Source: Nymphaea colorata
Lineage: Eukaryota; Streptophyta; Magnoliopsida; Nymphaeales; Nymphaeaceae
Direction of reading: 5' to 3'
Length of the DNA: 37,021 nt
Assembly (NCBI RefSeq): GCF_008831285.2
Contig: NW_022204947.1
Coordinates: 1 to 37,021 of the forward strand
Notes under the pieces: model-generated
What the model was told of the DNA's origin: nothing
The model's database searches: none
The model's input: only the letters and a program-made list of their open reading frames with translations
In this document: positions 1-14,200 of the stretch, piece after piece
How the letters are laid out: each line of letters starts with the position of its first letter
Position numbering within the stretch: position 1 is the first letter of the stretch
Translations under genes and position numbers: made by a program

Positions 1-3000
1 GTTATGTCATTCATTTGCTTACTTATCGTTAATCCAATGACTTTAAGTTGTTTTACATTTATATTGAACGGTTAAAAGTATTGAAACGAAACGTTTGTAT
101 GAATATGAATGAAATTTAAGCAATTGATTGGCTCCTTTATTGTTAATAACATGAGTTGACTTGTTTTATTTATATTGATTGATTTAAGGGATTGAAATCA
201 CAAGTTCGTATCAATACGAATAGGATTTAAGCCTTTCATTCGATCCCCTATAGTTAATCCAATGTGTTCAACATGTTGTTAATTTATAATGATTGATTTA
301 ATGTACTGAAATCACAAGTTTGTATGAATACAATGAGACTTTATCAGTTCATTTGCTTCACTATAGTTAATCCAATGTGTTGAACATGTTACGCTTATAT
401 TGGATGATTTAAGGGTTTCAAAATCACAAGTTCAAATGAATATGCATGAAATAAATGTTATTCATTTGATCATGTAAAGTTAATTGAACGCGTTTAATTA
501 GTTATATGTATTATCGTATACTTATCACTCGTATACATATATTACGTGTTTTATACATATACATATTATTGTAGGCAATCGAATGCGTTTAACTTGTTGT
601 TATGTCTACATAGAACGATTTAAGGAATTGAAATCACAAGTTCATATAAATGAATGGGGGTTATGCCATTCATTTGCTTACTTATCGTTAATCCAATGAC
701 TTTAAGTTGTTGTTACATTTATATTGAACGGTTAAAAGTATTGAAACGAAACGTTTGTATGAATATGAATGAAATTTAAGCAATTGATTCGCTCCTTTAT
801 TGTTAATAACATGAGTTGGACTTGTTTTATTTATATTGATTGATTTAAGGGATTGAAATCACAAGTTCGTATCAATACGAATAGGATTTAAGCCTTTCAT
901 TCGATCCCCTATAGTTAATCCAATGTGTTCAACATGTTGTTAATTTATAATGATTGATTTAATGTACTGAAATCACAAGTTTGTATGAATACAGATGAGA
1001 CTTTAATCAATTCATTTGCTTCACTATAGTTAATCCAATGTGTTGAACATGTTACGCTTATATTGGATGATTTAAGGGTTTCAAAATCACAAGTTCAAAT
1101 GAATATGCATGAAATAAATGTTATTCATTTGATCATGTAAGTTAATTGAACGCGTTTAATTAGTTATATGTATTATCGTATACTTATCACTCGTATACAT
1201 ATATTACGTGTTTTATACATATACATATTATTGTAGGAATCGAATGCGTTTAACTTGTTGTTATGTCTACATAGAACGATTTAAGGAATTGAAATCACAA
1301 GTTCATATAAATGAATGGGGTTATGCATTCATTTGCTTACTTATCGTTAATCCAATGACTTTAAGTTGTTGTTACATTTATATTGAACGGTTAAAAGTAT
1401 TGAAACGAAACGTTTGTATGAATATGAATGAAATTTAAGCAATTGATTCGCTCCTTTATTGTTAATAACATGAGTTGACTTGTTTTATTTATATTGATTG
1501 ATTTAAGGGATTGAAATCACAAGTTCGTATCAATACGAATAGGATTTAAGCCTTTCATTCGATCCCTATAGTTAATCCAATGTGTTCAACATGTTGTTAA
1601 TTTATAATGATTGATTTAATGTACTGAAATCACAAGTTTGTATGAATACAGATGAGACTTTAATCATTCATTTGCTTCACTATAGTTAATCCAATGTGTT
1701 GAACATGTTACGCTTATATTGGATGATTTAAGGGTTTCAAAATCACAAGTTCAAATGAATATGCATGAAATAAATGTTATTCATTTGATCATGTAAAGTT
1801 AATTGAACGCGTTTAATTAGTTATATGTATTATCGTATACTTATCACTCGTATACATATATTACGTGTTTTATACATATACATATTATTGTAGGTAATCG
1901 AATGCGTTTAACTTGTTGTTATGTCTACATAGAACGATTTAAGGAATTGAAATCACAAGTTCATATAAATGAATGGGGGTTATGCCATTCATTTGCTTAC
2001 TTATCGTTAATCCAATGACTTTAAGTTGTTGTTACATTTATATTGAACGGTTAAAAGTATTGAAACGAAACGTTTGTATGAATATGAATGAAATTTAAGC
2101 AATTGATTCGCTCCTTTATTGTTAATAACATGAGTTGGACTTGTTTTATTTATATTGATTGATTTAAGGGATTGAAATCACAAGTTCGTATCAATACGAA
2201 TAGGATTTAAGCCTTTCATTCGATCCCCTATAGTTAATCCAATGTGTTCAACATGTTGTTAATTTATAATGATTGATTTAATGTACTGAATCACAAGTTT
2301 GTATGATACAGATGAACTTTATCATTCATTTGCTTCACTATAGTTAATCAATGTGTTGAACATGTTACGCTTATATTGGATGATTAAGGGTTTCAAAATC
2401 ACAAGTTCAAATGAATATGCATGAAATAAATGTTATTCATTTGATCATGTAAAGTTAATTGAACGCGTTTAATTAGTTATATGTATTATCGTATACTTAT
2501 CACTCGTATACATATATTACGTGTTTATACATATACATATTATTGTAGGAATCGAATGCGTTTAACTTGTTGTTATGTCTACATAGAACGATTTAAGGAA
2601 TTGAAATCACAAGTTCATATAAATGAATGGGGTTATGCCATTCATTTGCTTACTTATCGTTAATCCAATGACTTTAAGTTGTTGTTACATTTATATTGAA
2701 CGGTTAAAAGTATTGAAACGAAACGTTTGTATGAATATGAATGAAATTTAAGCAATTGATTCGCTCCTTTATTGTTAATAACATGAGTTGACTTGTTTTA
2801 TTTATATTGATTGATTTAAGGGATTGAAATCACAAGTTCGTATCAATACGAATAGGATTTAAGCCTTTCATTCGATCCCCTATAGTTAATCCAATGTGTT
2901 CAACATGTTGTTAATTTATAATGATTGATTTAATGTACTGAAATCACAAGTTTGTATGAATACAGATGAGACTTTAATCAATTCATTTGCTTCACTATAG

Positions 3001-6000
3001 TTAATCCAATGTGTTGAACATGTTACGCTTATATTGGATGATTTAAGGGTTTCAAAATCACAAGTTCAAATGAATATGCATGAAATAAATGTTATTCATT
3101 TGATCATGTAAAGTTAATTGAACGCGTTTAATTAGTTATATGTATTATCGTATACTTATCACTCGTATACATATATTACGTGTTTTATACATATACATAT
3201 TATTGTAGGTAATCGAATGCGTTTAACTTGTTGTTATGTCTACATAGAACGATTTAAGGAATTGAAATCACAAGTTCATATAAATGAATGGGGGTTATGC
3301 CATTCATTTGCTTACTTATCGTTAATCCAATGACTTTAAGTTGTTGTTACATTTATATTGAACGGTTAAAAGTATTGAAACGAAACGTTTGTATGAATAT
3401 GAATGAAATTTAAGCAATTGATTCGCTCCTTTATTGTTAATAACATGAGTTGGACTTGTTTTATTTATATTGATTGATTTAAGGGATTGAAATCACAAGT
3501 TCGTATCAATACGAATAGGATTTAAGCCTTTCATTCGATCCCCTATAGTTAATCCAATGTGTTCAACATGTTGTTAATTTATAATGATTGATTTAATGTA
3601 CTGAAATCACAAGTTTGTATGAATACAGATGAGACTTTAATCAATTCATTTGCTTCACTATAGTTAATCCAATGTGTTGAACATGTTACGCTTATATTGG
3701 ATGATTTAAGGGTTTCAAAATCACAAGTTCAAATGAATATGCATGAAATAAATGTTATTCATTTGATCATGTAAAGTTAATTGAACGCGTTTAATTAGTT
3801 ATATGTATTATCGTATACTTATCACTCGTATACATATATTACGTGTTTTATACATATACATATTATTGTAGGTAATCGAATGCGTTTAACTTGTTGTTAT
3901 GTCTACATAGAACGATTTAAGGAATTGAAATCACAAGTTCATATAAATGAATGGGGGTTATGCCATTCATTTGCTTACTTATCGTTAATCCAATGACTTT
4001 AAGTTGTTGTTACATTTATATTGAACGGTTAAAAGTATTGAAACGAAACGTTTGTATGAATATGAATGAAATTTAAGCAATTGATTCGCTCCTTTATTGT
4101 TAATAACATGAGTTGACTTGTTTTATTTATATTGATTGATTTAAGGGATTGAAATCACAAGTTCGTATCAATACGAATAGGATTTAAGCCTTTCATTCGA
4201 TCCCCTATAGTTAATCCAATGTGTTCAACATGTTGTTAATTTATAATGATTGATTTAATGTACTGAAATCACAAGTTTGTATGAATACAGATGAGACTTT
4301 AATCAATTCATTTGCTTCACTATAGTTAATCCAATGTGTTGAACATGTTACGCTTATATTGGATGATTTAAGGGTTTCAAAATCACAAGTTCAAATGAAT
4401 ATGCATGAAATAAATGTTATTCATTTGATCATGTAAAGTTAATTGAACGCGTTTAATTAGTTATATGTATTATCGTATACTTATCACTCGTATACATATA
4501 TTACGTGTTTTATACATATACATATTATTGTAGGTAATCGAATGCGTTTAACTTGTTGTTATGTCTACATAGAACGATTTAAGGAATTGAAATCACAAGT
4601 TCATATAAATGAATGGGGTTATGCCATTCATTTGCTTACTTATCGTTAATCCAATGACTTTAAGTTGTTGTTACATTTATATTGAACGGTTAAAAGTATT
4701 GAAACGAAACGTTTGTATGAATATGAATGAAATTTAAGCAATTGATTCGCTCCTTTATTGTTAATAACATGAGTTGGACTTGTTTTATTTATATTGATTG
4801 ATTTAAGGGATTGAAATCACAAGTTCGTATCAATACGAATAGGATTTAAGCCTTTCATTCGATCCCCTATAGTTAATCCAATGTGTTCAACATGTTGTTA
4901 ATTTATAATGATTGATTTAATGTACTGAAATCACAAGTTTGTATGAATACAGATGAGACTTTAATCAATTCATTTGCTTCACTATAGTTAATCCAATGTG
5001 TTGAACATGTTACGCTTATATTGGATGATTTAAGGGTTTCAAAATCACAAGTTCAAATGAATATGCATGAAATAAATGTTATTCATTTGATCATGTAAAG
5101 TTAATTGAACGCGTTTAATTAGTTATATGTATTATCGTATACTTATCACTCGTATACATATATTACGTGTTTTATACATATACATATTATTGTAGGTAAT
5201 CGAATGCGTTTAACTTGTTGTTATGTCTACATAGAACGATTTAAGGAATTGAAATCACAAGTTCATATAAATGAATGGGGGTTATGCCATTCATTTGCTT
5301 ACTTATCGTTAATCCAATGACTTTAAGTTGTTGTTACATTTATATTGAACGGTTAAAAGTATTGAAACGAAACGTTTGTATGAATATGAATGAAATTTAA
5401 GCAATTGATTCGCTCCTTTATTGTTAATAACATGAGTTGGACTTGTTTTATTTATATTGATTGATTTAAGGGATTGAAATCACAAGTTCGTATCAATACG
5501 AATAGGATTTAAGCCTTTCATTCGATCCCCTATAGTTAATCCAATGTGTTCAACATGTTGTTAATTTATAATGATTGATTTAATGTACTGAAATCACAAG
5601 TTTGTATGAATACAGATGAGACTTTAATCAATTCATTTGCTTCACTATAGTTAATCCAATGTGTTGAACATGTTACGCTTATATTGGATGATTTAAGGGT
5701 TTCAAAATCACAAGTTCAAATGAATATGCATGAAATAAATGTTATTCATTTGATCATGTAAAGTTAATTGAACGCGTTTAATTAGTTATATGTATTATCG
5801 TATACTTATCACTCGTATACATATATTACGTGTTTTATACATATACATATTATTGTAGGTAATCGAATGCGTTTAACTTGTTGTTATGTCTACATAGAAC
5901 GATTTAAGGAATTGAAATCACAAGTTCATATAAATGAATGGGGTTATGCCATTCATTTGCTTACTTATCGTTAATCCAATGACTTTAAGTTGTTGTTACA

Positions 6001-8281
6001 TTTATATTGAACGGTTAAAAGTATTGAAACGAAACGTTTGTATGAATATGAATGAAATTTAAGCAATTGATTCGCTCCTTTATTGTTAATAACATGAGTT
6101 GACTTGTTTTATTTATATTGATTGATTTAAGGGATTGAAATCACAAGTTCGTATCAATACGAATAGGATTTAAGCCTTTCATTCGATCCCCTATAGTTAA
6201 TCCAATGTGTTCAACATGTTGTTAATTTATAATGATTGATTTAATGTACTGAAATCACAAGTTTGTATGAATACAGATGAGACTTTAATCAATTCATTTG
6301 CTTCACTATAGTTAATCCAATGTGTTGAACATGTTACGCTTATATTGGATGATTTAAGGGTTTCAAAATCACAAGTTCAAATGAATATGCATGAAATAAA
6401 TGTTATTCATTTGATCATGTAAAGTTAATTGAACGCGTTTAATTAGTTATATGTATTATCGTATACTTATCACTCGTATACATATATTACGTGTTTTATA
6501 CATATACATATTATTGTAGGTAATCGAATGCGTTTAACTTGTTGTTATGTCTACATAGAACGATTTAAGGAATTGAAATCACAAGTTCATATAAATGAAT
6601 GGGGGTTATGCCATTCATTTGCTTACTTATCGTTAATCCAATGACTTTAAGTTGTTGTTACATTTATATTGAACGGTTAAAAGTATTGAAACGAAACGTT
6701 TGTATGAATATGAATGAAATTTAAGCAATTGATTCGCTCCTTTATTGTTAATAACATGAGTTGACTTGTTTTATTTATATTGATTGATTTAAGGGATTGA
6801 AATCACAAGTTCGTATCAATACGAATAGGATTTAAGCCTTTCATTCGATCCCCTATAGTTAATCCAATGTGTTCAACATGTTGTTAATTTATAATGATTG
6901 ATTTAATGTACTGAAATCACAAGTTTGTATGAATACAGATGAGACTTTAATCAATTCATTTGCTTCACTATAGTTAATCCAATGTGTTGAACATGTTACG
7001 CTTATATTGGATGATTTAAGGGTTTCAAAATCACAAGTTCAAATGAATATGCATGAAATAAATGTTATTCATTTGATCATGTAAAGTTAATTGAACGCGT
7101 TTAATTAGTTATATGTATTATCGTATACTTATCACTCGTATACATATATTACGTGTTTTATACATATACATATTATTGTAGGTAATCGAATGCGTTTAAC
7201 TTGTTGTTATGTCTACATAGAACGATTTAAGGAATTGAAATCACAAGTTCATATAAATGAATGGGGGTTATGCCATTCATTTGCTTACTTATCGTTAATC
7301 CAATGACTTTAAGTTGTTGTTACATTTATATTGAACGGTTAAAAGTATTGAAACGAAACGTTTGTATGAATATGAATGAAATTTAAGCAATTGATTCGCT
7401 CCTTTATTGTTAATAACATGAGTTGGACTTGTTTTATTTATATTGATTGATTTAAGGGATTGAAATCACAAGTTCGTATCAATACGAATAGGATTTAAGC
7501 CTTTCATTCGATCCCCTATAGTTAATCCAATGTGTTCAACATGTTGTTAATTTATAATGATTGATTTAATGTACTGAAATCACAAGTTTGTATGAATACA
7601 GATGAGACTTTAATCAATTCATTTGCTTCACTATAGTTAATCCAATGTGTTGAACATGTTACGCTTATATTGGATGATTTAAGGGTTTCAAAATCACAAG
7701 TTCAAATGAATATGCATGAAATAAATGTTATTCATTTGATCATGTAAAGTTAATTGAACGCGTTTAATTAGTTATATGTATTATCGTATACTTATCACTC
7801 GTATACATATATTACGTGTTTTATACATATACATATTATTGTAGGAATCGAATGCGTTTAACTTGTTGTTATGTCTACATAGAACGATTTAAGGAATTGA
7901 AATCACAAGTTCATATAAATGAATGGGGTTATGCCATTCATTTGCTTACTTATCGTTAATCCAATGACTTTAAGTTGTTGTTACATTTATATTGAACGGT
8001 TAAAAGTATTGAAACGAAACGTTTGTATGAATATGAATGAAATTTAAGCAATTGATTCGCTCCTTTATTGTTAATAACATGAGTTGACTTGTTTTATTTA
8101 TATTGATTGATTTAAGGGATTGAAATCACAAGTTCGTATCAATACGAATAGGATTTAAGCCTTTCATTCGATCCCCTATAGTTAATCCAATGTGTTCAAC
8201 ATGTTGTTAATTTATAATGATTGATTTAATGTACTGAAATCACAAGTTTTATGAATACAGATGAGACTTTAATCAATTCAT
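1..8281 (+). repeat. Satellite block 1, plus orientation (~12.5 units of ~660 bp)
   Basis: Head-to-tail copies of the six-monomer unit. M1 begins near 2, 661, 1321, 1980, 2633, 3295, 3958, 4619, 5282, 5944, 6606, 7268 and 7929, giving periods of 653-663 bp. Copies are nearly identical and differ mainly by single-base indels and a few recurrent substitutions. The last copy stops in early M4, where orientation flips. Eight copies carry a private T in the M6 motif GTAGG[T]AATCG, which the other blocks lack. The first unit has its own variants (TTATGTCATT at the start, and a shortened TTGTTTTACA). No open frame persists between copies and no promoter, RNA gene or mobile-element end was seen. Shortness, high AT and loss of frame argue against coding function; a structural or heterochromatic role is inferred from the repeat class only. 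Confidence 0.97.
2281..2400 (+). repeat. Local patch of base losses in one unit of block 1
   Basis: Within M3-M4 of this unit several bases are missing within 120 bp: CTGAATCAC, GTATGATACAG, GATGAACTTTATC, GTTAATCAATG and GATGATTAAGG. The unit is therefore 653 bp, the shortest of the regular copies. Neighbouring units are intact. This is a small-scale version of the eroded segments. Confidence 0.75.
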
Positions 8282-8287
8282 ACGATG
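8275..8287. other. Orientation-switch junction 1 (plus to minus)
   Basis: Plus-strand sequence stops in early M4 (AATTCAT, about unit position 355). Minus-strand sequence starts in the middle of M5 (TACGAGTGATAAG with one base lost, about unit position 536). The two sides overlap by about two bases (AT). No foreign DNA lies between them. The next ~370 bp have many missing bases, for example AGTTACG for AGTATACG and ACATTTCAAC for ACATGTTCAAC. It may be a real inverted junction with microhomology or a misjoin of reads. Confidence 0.85.
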
Positions 8288-11200
8288 ATAAGTTACGATA
8301 ATACATATAACTAATTAAACGCGTTCAATTAACTTACATGATCAAATGAATAACATTTATTCATGCATATTCATTTGAACTTGTGATTTGAAACCCTTAA
8401 ATCATCAATATAAGCGTAACATTTCAACACATTGGATTAACTATAGTGAAGCAAATGAATGAAAAAGTCTCATCTGTATTCATACAAACTTGTGATTTCA
8501 GTACATTAAATCAATCATTATAAATTAACAACATGTTGAACACATTGGATTAACTATAGGGGATCGAATGAAAGGCTTAAATCCTATTCGTATTGATAGA
8601 ACTTGTGATTTCAATCCCTTAAATCAATCAATATAAATAAAACAAGTCCAACTCATGTTATTAACAATAAAGGAGCCAATCAATTGCTTAAATTTCATTC
8701 ATATTCATACAAACGTTTCGTTTCAATACTTTTAACCGTTCAATATAAATGTAACAACAACTTAAAGTCATTGGATTAACGATAAGTAAGCAAATGAATG
8801 GCATAACCCCCATTCATTTATATGAACTTGTGATTTCAATTCCTTAAATCGTTCTATGTAGACATAACAACAAGTTAAACGCATTCGATTGCCTACAATA
8901 ATATGTATATGTATAAAACACGTAATATATGTATACGAGTGATAAGTATACGATAATACATATAACTAATTAAACGCGTTCAATTAACTTACATGATCAA
9001 ATGAATAACATTTATTTCATGCATATTCATTTGAACTTGTGATTTTGAAACCCTTAAATCATCCAATATAAGCGTAACATGTTCAACACATTGGATTAAC
9101 TATAGTGAAGCAAATGAATTGATTAAAGTCTCATCTGTATTCATACAAACTTGTGATTTCAGTACATTAAATCAATCATTATAAATTAACAACATGTTGA
9201 ACACATTGGATTAACTATAGGGGATCGAATGAAAGGCTTAAATCCTATTCGTATTGATACGAACTTGTGATTTCAATCCCTTAAATCAATCAATATAAAT
9301 AAAACAAGTCAACTCATGTTATTAACAATAAAGGAGCCAATCAATTGCTTAAATTTCATTCATATTCATACAAACGTTTCGTTTCAATACTTTTAACCGT
9401 TCAATATAAATGTAACAACAACTTAAAGTCATTGGATTAACGATAATAAGCAAATGAATGGCATAACCCCATTCATTTATATGAACTTGTGATTTCAATT
9501 CCTTAAATCGTTCTATGTAGACATAACAACAAGTTAAACGCATTCGATTGCCTACAATAATATGTATATGTATAAAACCGTAATATATGTATACGAGTGA
9601 TAAGTATACGATAATACATATAACTAATTAAACGCGTTCAATTAACTCTACATGATCAAATGAATAACATTTATTTCATGCATATTCATTTGAACTTGTG
9701 ATTTTGAAACCCTTAAATCATCCAATATAAGCGTAACATGTTCAACACATTGGATTAACTATAGTGAAGCAAATGAACTGATAAAGTCTCATCTGTATTC
9801 ATACAAACTTGTGATTTCAGTACATTAAATCAATCATTATAAATTAACAACATGTTGAACACATTGGATTAACTATAGGGGATCGAATGAAAGGCTTAAA
9901 TCCTATTCGTATTGATACGAACTTGTGATTTCAATCCCTTAAATCAATCAATATAAATAAAACAAGTCCAACTCATGTTATTAACAATAAAGGAGCCAAT
10001 CAATTGCTTAAATTTCATTCATATTCATACAAACGTTTCGTTTCAATACTTTTAACCGTTCAATATAAATGTAACAACAACTTAAAGTCATTGGATTAAC
10101 GATAAGTAAGCAAATGAATGGCATAACCCCCATTCATTTATATGAACTTGTGATTTCAATTCCTTAAATCGTTCTATGTAGACATAACAACAAGTTAAAC
10201 GCATTCGATTGCCTACAATAATATGTATATGTATAAAACACGTAATATATGTATACGAGTGATAAGTATACGATAATACATATAACTAATTAAACGCGTT
10301 CAATTAACTTACATGATCAAATGAATAACATTTATTTCATGCATATTCATTTGAACTTGTGATTTTGAAACCCTTAAATCATCCAATATAAGCGTAACAT
10401 GTTCAACACATTGGATTAACTATAGTGAAGCAAATGAATTGATTAAAGTCTCATCTGTATTCATACAAACTTGTGATTTCAGTACATTAAATCAATCATT
10501 ATAAATTAACAACATGTTGAACACATTGGATTAACTATAGGGGATCGAATGAAAGGCTTAAATCCTATTCGTATTGATACGAACTTGTGATTTCAATCCC
10601 TTAAATCAATCAATATAAATAAAACAAGTCCAACTCATGTTATTAACAATAAAGGAGCGAATCAATTGCTTAAATTTCATTCATATTCATACAAACGTTT
10701 CGTTTCAATACTTTTAACCGTTCAATATAAATGTAACAACAACTTAAAGTCATTGGATTAACGATAATAAGCAAATGAATGGCATAACCCCCATTCATTT
10801 ATATGAACTTGTGATTTCAATTCCTTAAATCGTTCTATGTAGACATAACAACAAGTTAAACGCATTCGATTGCCTACAATAATATGTATATGTATAAAAC
10901 CGTAATATATGTATACGAGTGATAAGTATACGATAATACATATAACTAATTAAACGCGTTCAATTAACTTACATGATCAAATGAATAACATTTATTTCAT
11001 GCATATTCATTTGAACTTGTGATTTTGAAACCCTTAAATCATCCAATATAAGCGTAACATGTTCAACACATTGGATTAACTATAGTGAAGCAAATGAACT
11101 GATAAAGTCTCATCTGTATTCATACAAACTTGTGATTTCAGTACATTAAATCAATCATTATAAATTAACAACATGTTGAACACATTGGATTAACTATAGG

Positions 11201-14200
11201 GGATCGAATGAAAGGCTTAAATCCTATTCGTATTGATACGAACTTGTGATTTCAATCCCTTAAATCAATCAATATAAATAAAACAAGTCAACTCATGTTA
11301 TTAACAATAAAGGAGCGAATCAATTGCTTAAATTTCATTCATATTCATACAAACGTTTCGTTTCAATACTTTTAACCGTTCAATATAAATGTAACAACAA
11401 CTTAAAGTCATTGGATTAACGATAAGTAAGCAAATGAATGGCATAACCCCCATTCATTTATATGAACTTGTGATTTCAATTCCTTAAATCGTTCTATGTA
11501 GACATAACAACAAGTTAAACGCATTCGATTGCCTACAATAATATGTATATGTATAAAACGTAATATATGTATACGAGTGATAAGTATACGATAATACATA
11601 TAACTAATTAAACGCGTTCAATTAACTTTACATGATCAAATGAATAACATTTATTTCATGCATATTCATTTGAACTTGTGATTTTGAAACCCTTAAATCA
11701 TCCAATATAAGCGTAACATGTTCAACACATTGGATTAACTATAGTGAAGCAAATGAACTGACAAAGTCTCATCTGTATTCATACAAACTTGTGATTTCAG
11801 TACATTAAATCAATCATTATAAATTAACAACATGTTGAACACATTGGATTAACTATAGGGATCGAATGAAAGGCTTAAATCCTATTCGTATTGATACGAA
11901 CTTGTGATTTCAATCCCTTAAATCAATCAATATAAATAAAACAAGTCCAACTCATGTTATTAACAATAAAGGAGCGAATCAATTGCTTAAATTTCATTCA
12001 TATTCATACAAACGTTTCGTTTCAATACTTTTAACCGTTCAATATAAATGTAACAACAACTTAAAGTCATTGGATTAACGATAAGTAAGCAAATGAATGG
12101 CATAACCCCCATTCATTTATATGAACTTGTGATTTCAATTCCTTAAATCGTTCTATGTAGACATAACAACAAGTTAAACGCATTCGATTGCCTACAATAA
12201 TATGTATATGTATAAAACGTAATATATGTATACGAGTGATAAGTATACGATAATACATATAACTAATTAAACGCGTTCAATTAACTTTACATGATCAAAT
12301 GAATAACATTTATTTCATGCATATTCATTTGAACTTGTGATTTTGAAACCCTTAAATCATCCAATATAAGCGTAACATGTTCAACACATTGGATTAACTA
12401 TAGTGAAGCAAATGAATTGATTAAAGTCTCATCTGTATTCATACAAACTTGTGATTTCAGTACATTAAATCAATCATTATAAATTAACAACATGTTGAAC
12501 ACATTGGATTAACTATAGGGGATCGAATGAAAGGCTTAAATCCTATTCGTATTGATACGAACTTGTGATTTCAATCCTTAAATCAATCAATATAAATAAA
12601 ACAAGTCCAACTCATGTTATTAACAATAAAGGAGCCAATCAATTGCTTAAATTTCATTCATATTCATACAAACGTTTCGTTTCAATACTTTTAACCGTTC
12701 AATATAAATGTAACAACAACTTAAAGTCATTGGATTAACGATAAGTAAGCAAATGAATGCATAACCCCCATTCATTTATATGAACTTGTGATTTCAATTC
12801 CTTAAATCGTTCTATGTAGACATAACAACAAGTTAAACGCATTCGATTGCCTACAATAATATGTATATGTATAAAACGCGTAATATATTATACGAGTGAT
12901 AAGTATACGATAATACATATAACTAATTAAACGCGTTCAATTAACTCTACATGATCAAATGAATAACATTTATTTCATGCATATTCATTTGAACTTGTGA
13001 TTTTGAAACCCTTAAATCATCCAATATAAGCGTAACATGTTCAACACATTGGATTAACTATAGTGAAGCAAATGAATTGATTAAAGTCTCATCTGTATTC
13101 ATACAAACTTGTGATTTCAGTACATTAAATCAATCATTATAAATTAACAACATGTTGAACAATTGGATTAACTATAGGGGATCGAATGAAAGGCTTAAAT
13201 CCTATTCGTATTGATACGAACTTGTGATTTCAATCCCTTAAATCAATCAATATAAATAAAACAAGTCCAACTCATGTTATTAACAATAAAGGAGCGAATC
13301 AATTGCTTAAATTTCATTCATATTCATACAAACGTTTCGTTTCAATACTTTTAACCGTTCAATATAAATGTAACAACAACTTAAAGTCATTGGATTAACG
13401 ATAATAAGCAAATGAATGGCATAACCCCCATTCATTTATATGAACTTGTGATTTCAATTCCTTAAATCGTTCTATGTAGACATAACAACAAGTTAAACGC
13501 ATTCGATTGCCTACAATAATATGTATATGTATAAAACGCGTAATATATGTATACGAGTGATAAGTATACGATAATACATATAACTAATTAAACGCGTTCA
13601 ATTAACTTTACATGATCAAATGAATAACATTTATTTCATGCATATTCATTTGAACTTGTGATTTTGAAACCCTTAAATCATCCAATATAAGCGTAACATG
13701 TTCAACACATTGGATTAACTATAGTGAAGCAAATGAACTGATAAAGTCTCATCTGTATTCATACAAACTTGTGATTTCAGTACATTAAATCAATCATTAT
13801 AAATTAACAACATGTTGAACACATTGGATTAACTATAGGGGATCGAATGAAAGGCTTAAATCCTATTCGTATTGATACGAACTTGTGATTTCAATCCCTT
13901 AAATCAATCAATATAAATAAAACAAGTCCAACTCATGTTATTAACAATAAAGGAGCCAATCAATTGCTTAAATTTCATTCATATTCATACAAACGTTTCG
14001 TTTCAATACTTTTAACCGTTCAATATAAATGTAACAACAACTTAAAGTCATTGGATTAACGATAAGTAAGCAAATGAATGGCATAACCCCCATTCATTTA
14101 TATGAACTTGTGATTTCAATCCTTAAATCGTTCTATGTAGACATAACAACAAGTTAAACGCATTCGATTGCCTACAATAATATGTATATGTATAAAACAC

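Noticed and set aside
1208-1438. Short open frame of 76 codons in M5-M6-M1, also open in part at 2481-2663 and 21651-21833 on the plus strand
   Set aside because: It is the satellite unit read through by chance. Single-base indels between copies break the frame in most units, it has no recognisable domain, and its internal similarity (CCYVYIERFK / CCYIYIERLK) simply mirrors the relatedness of M6 and M1.
9349-9543. Minus-strand open frames at 9349-9543, 11408-11599, 12067-12258 and 15286-15516
   Set aside because: The same unit region in the inverted block. It is open only in some copies depending on one-base losses, and no ribosome-binding, promoter or splice context is evident.
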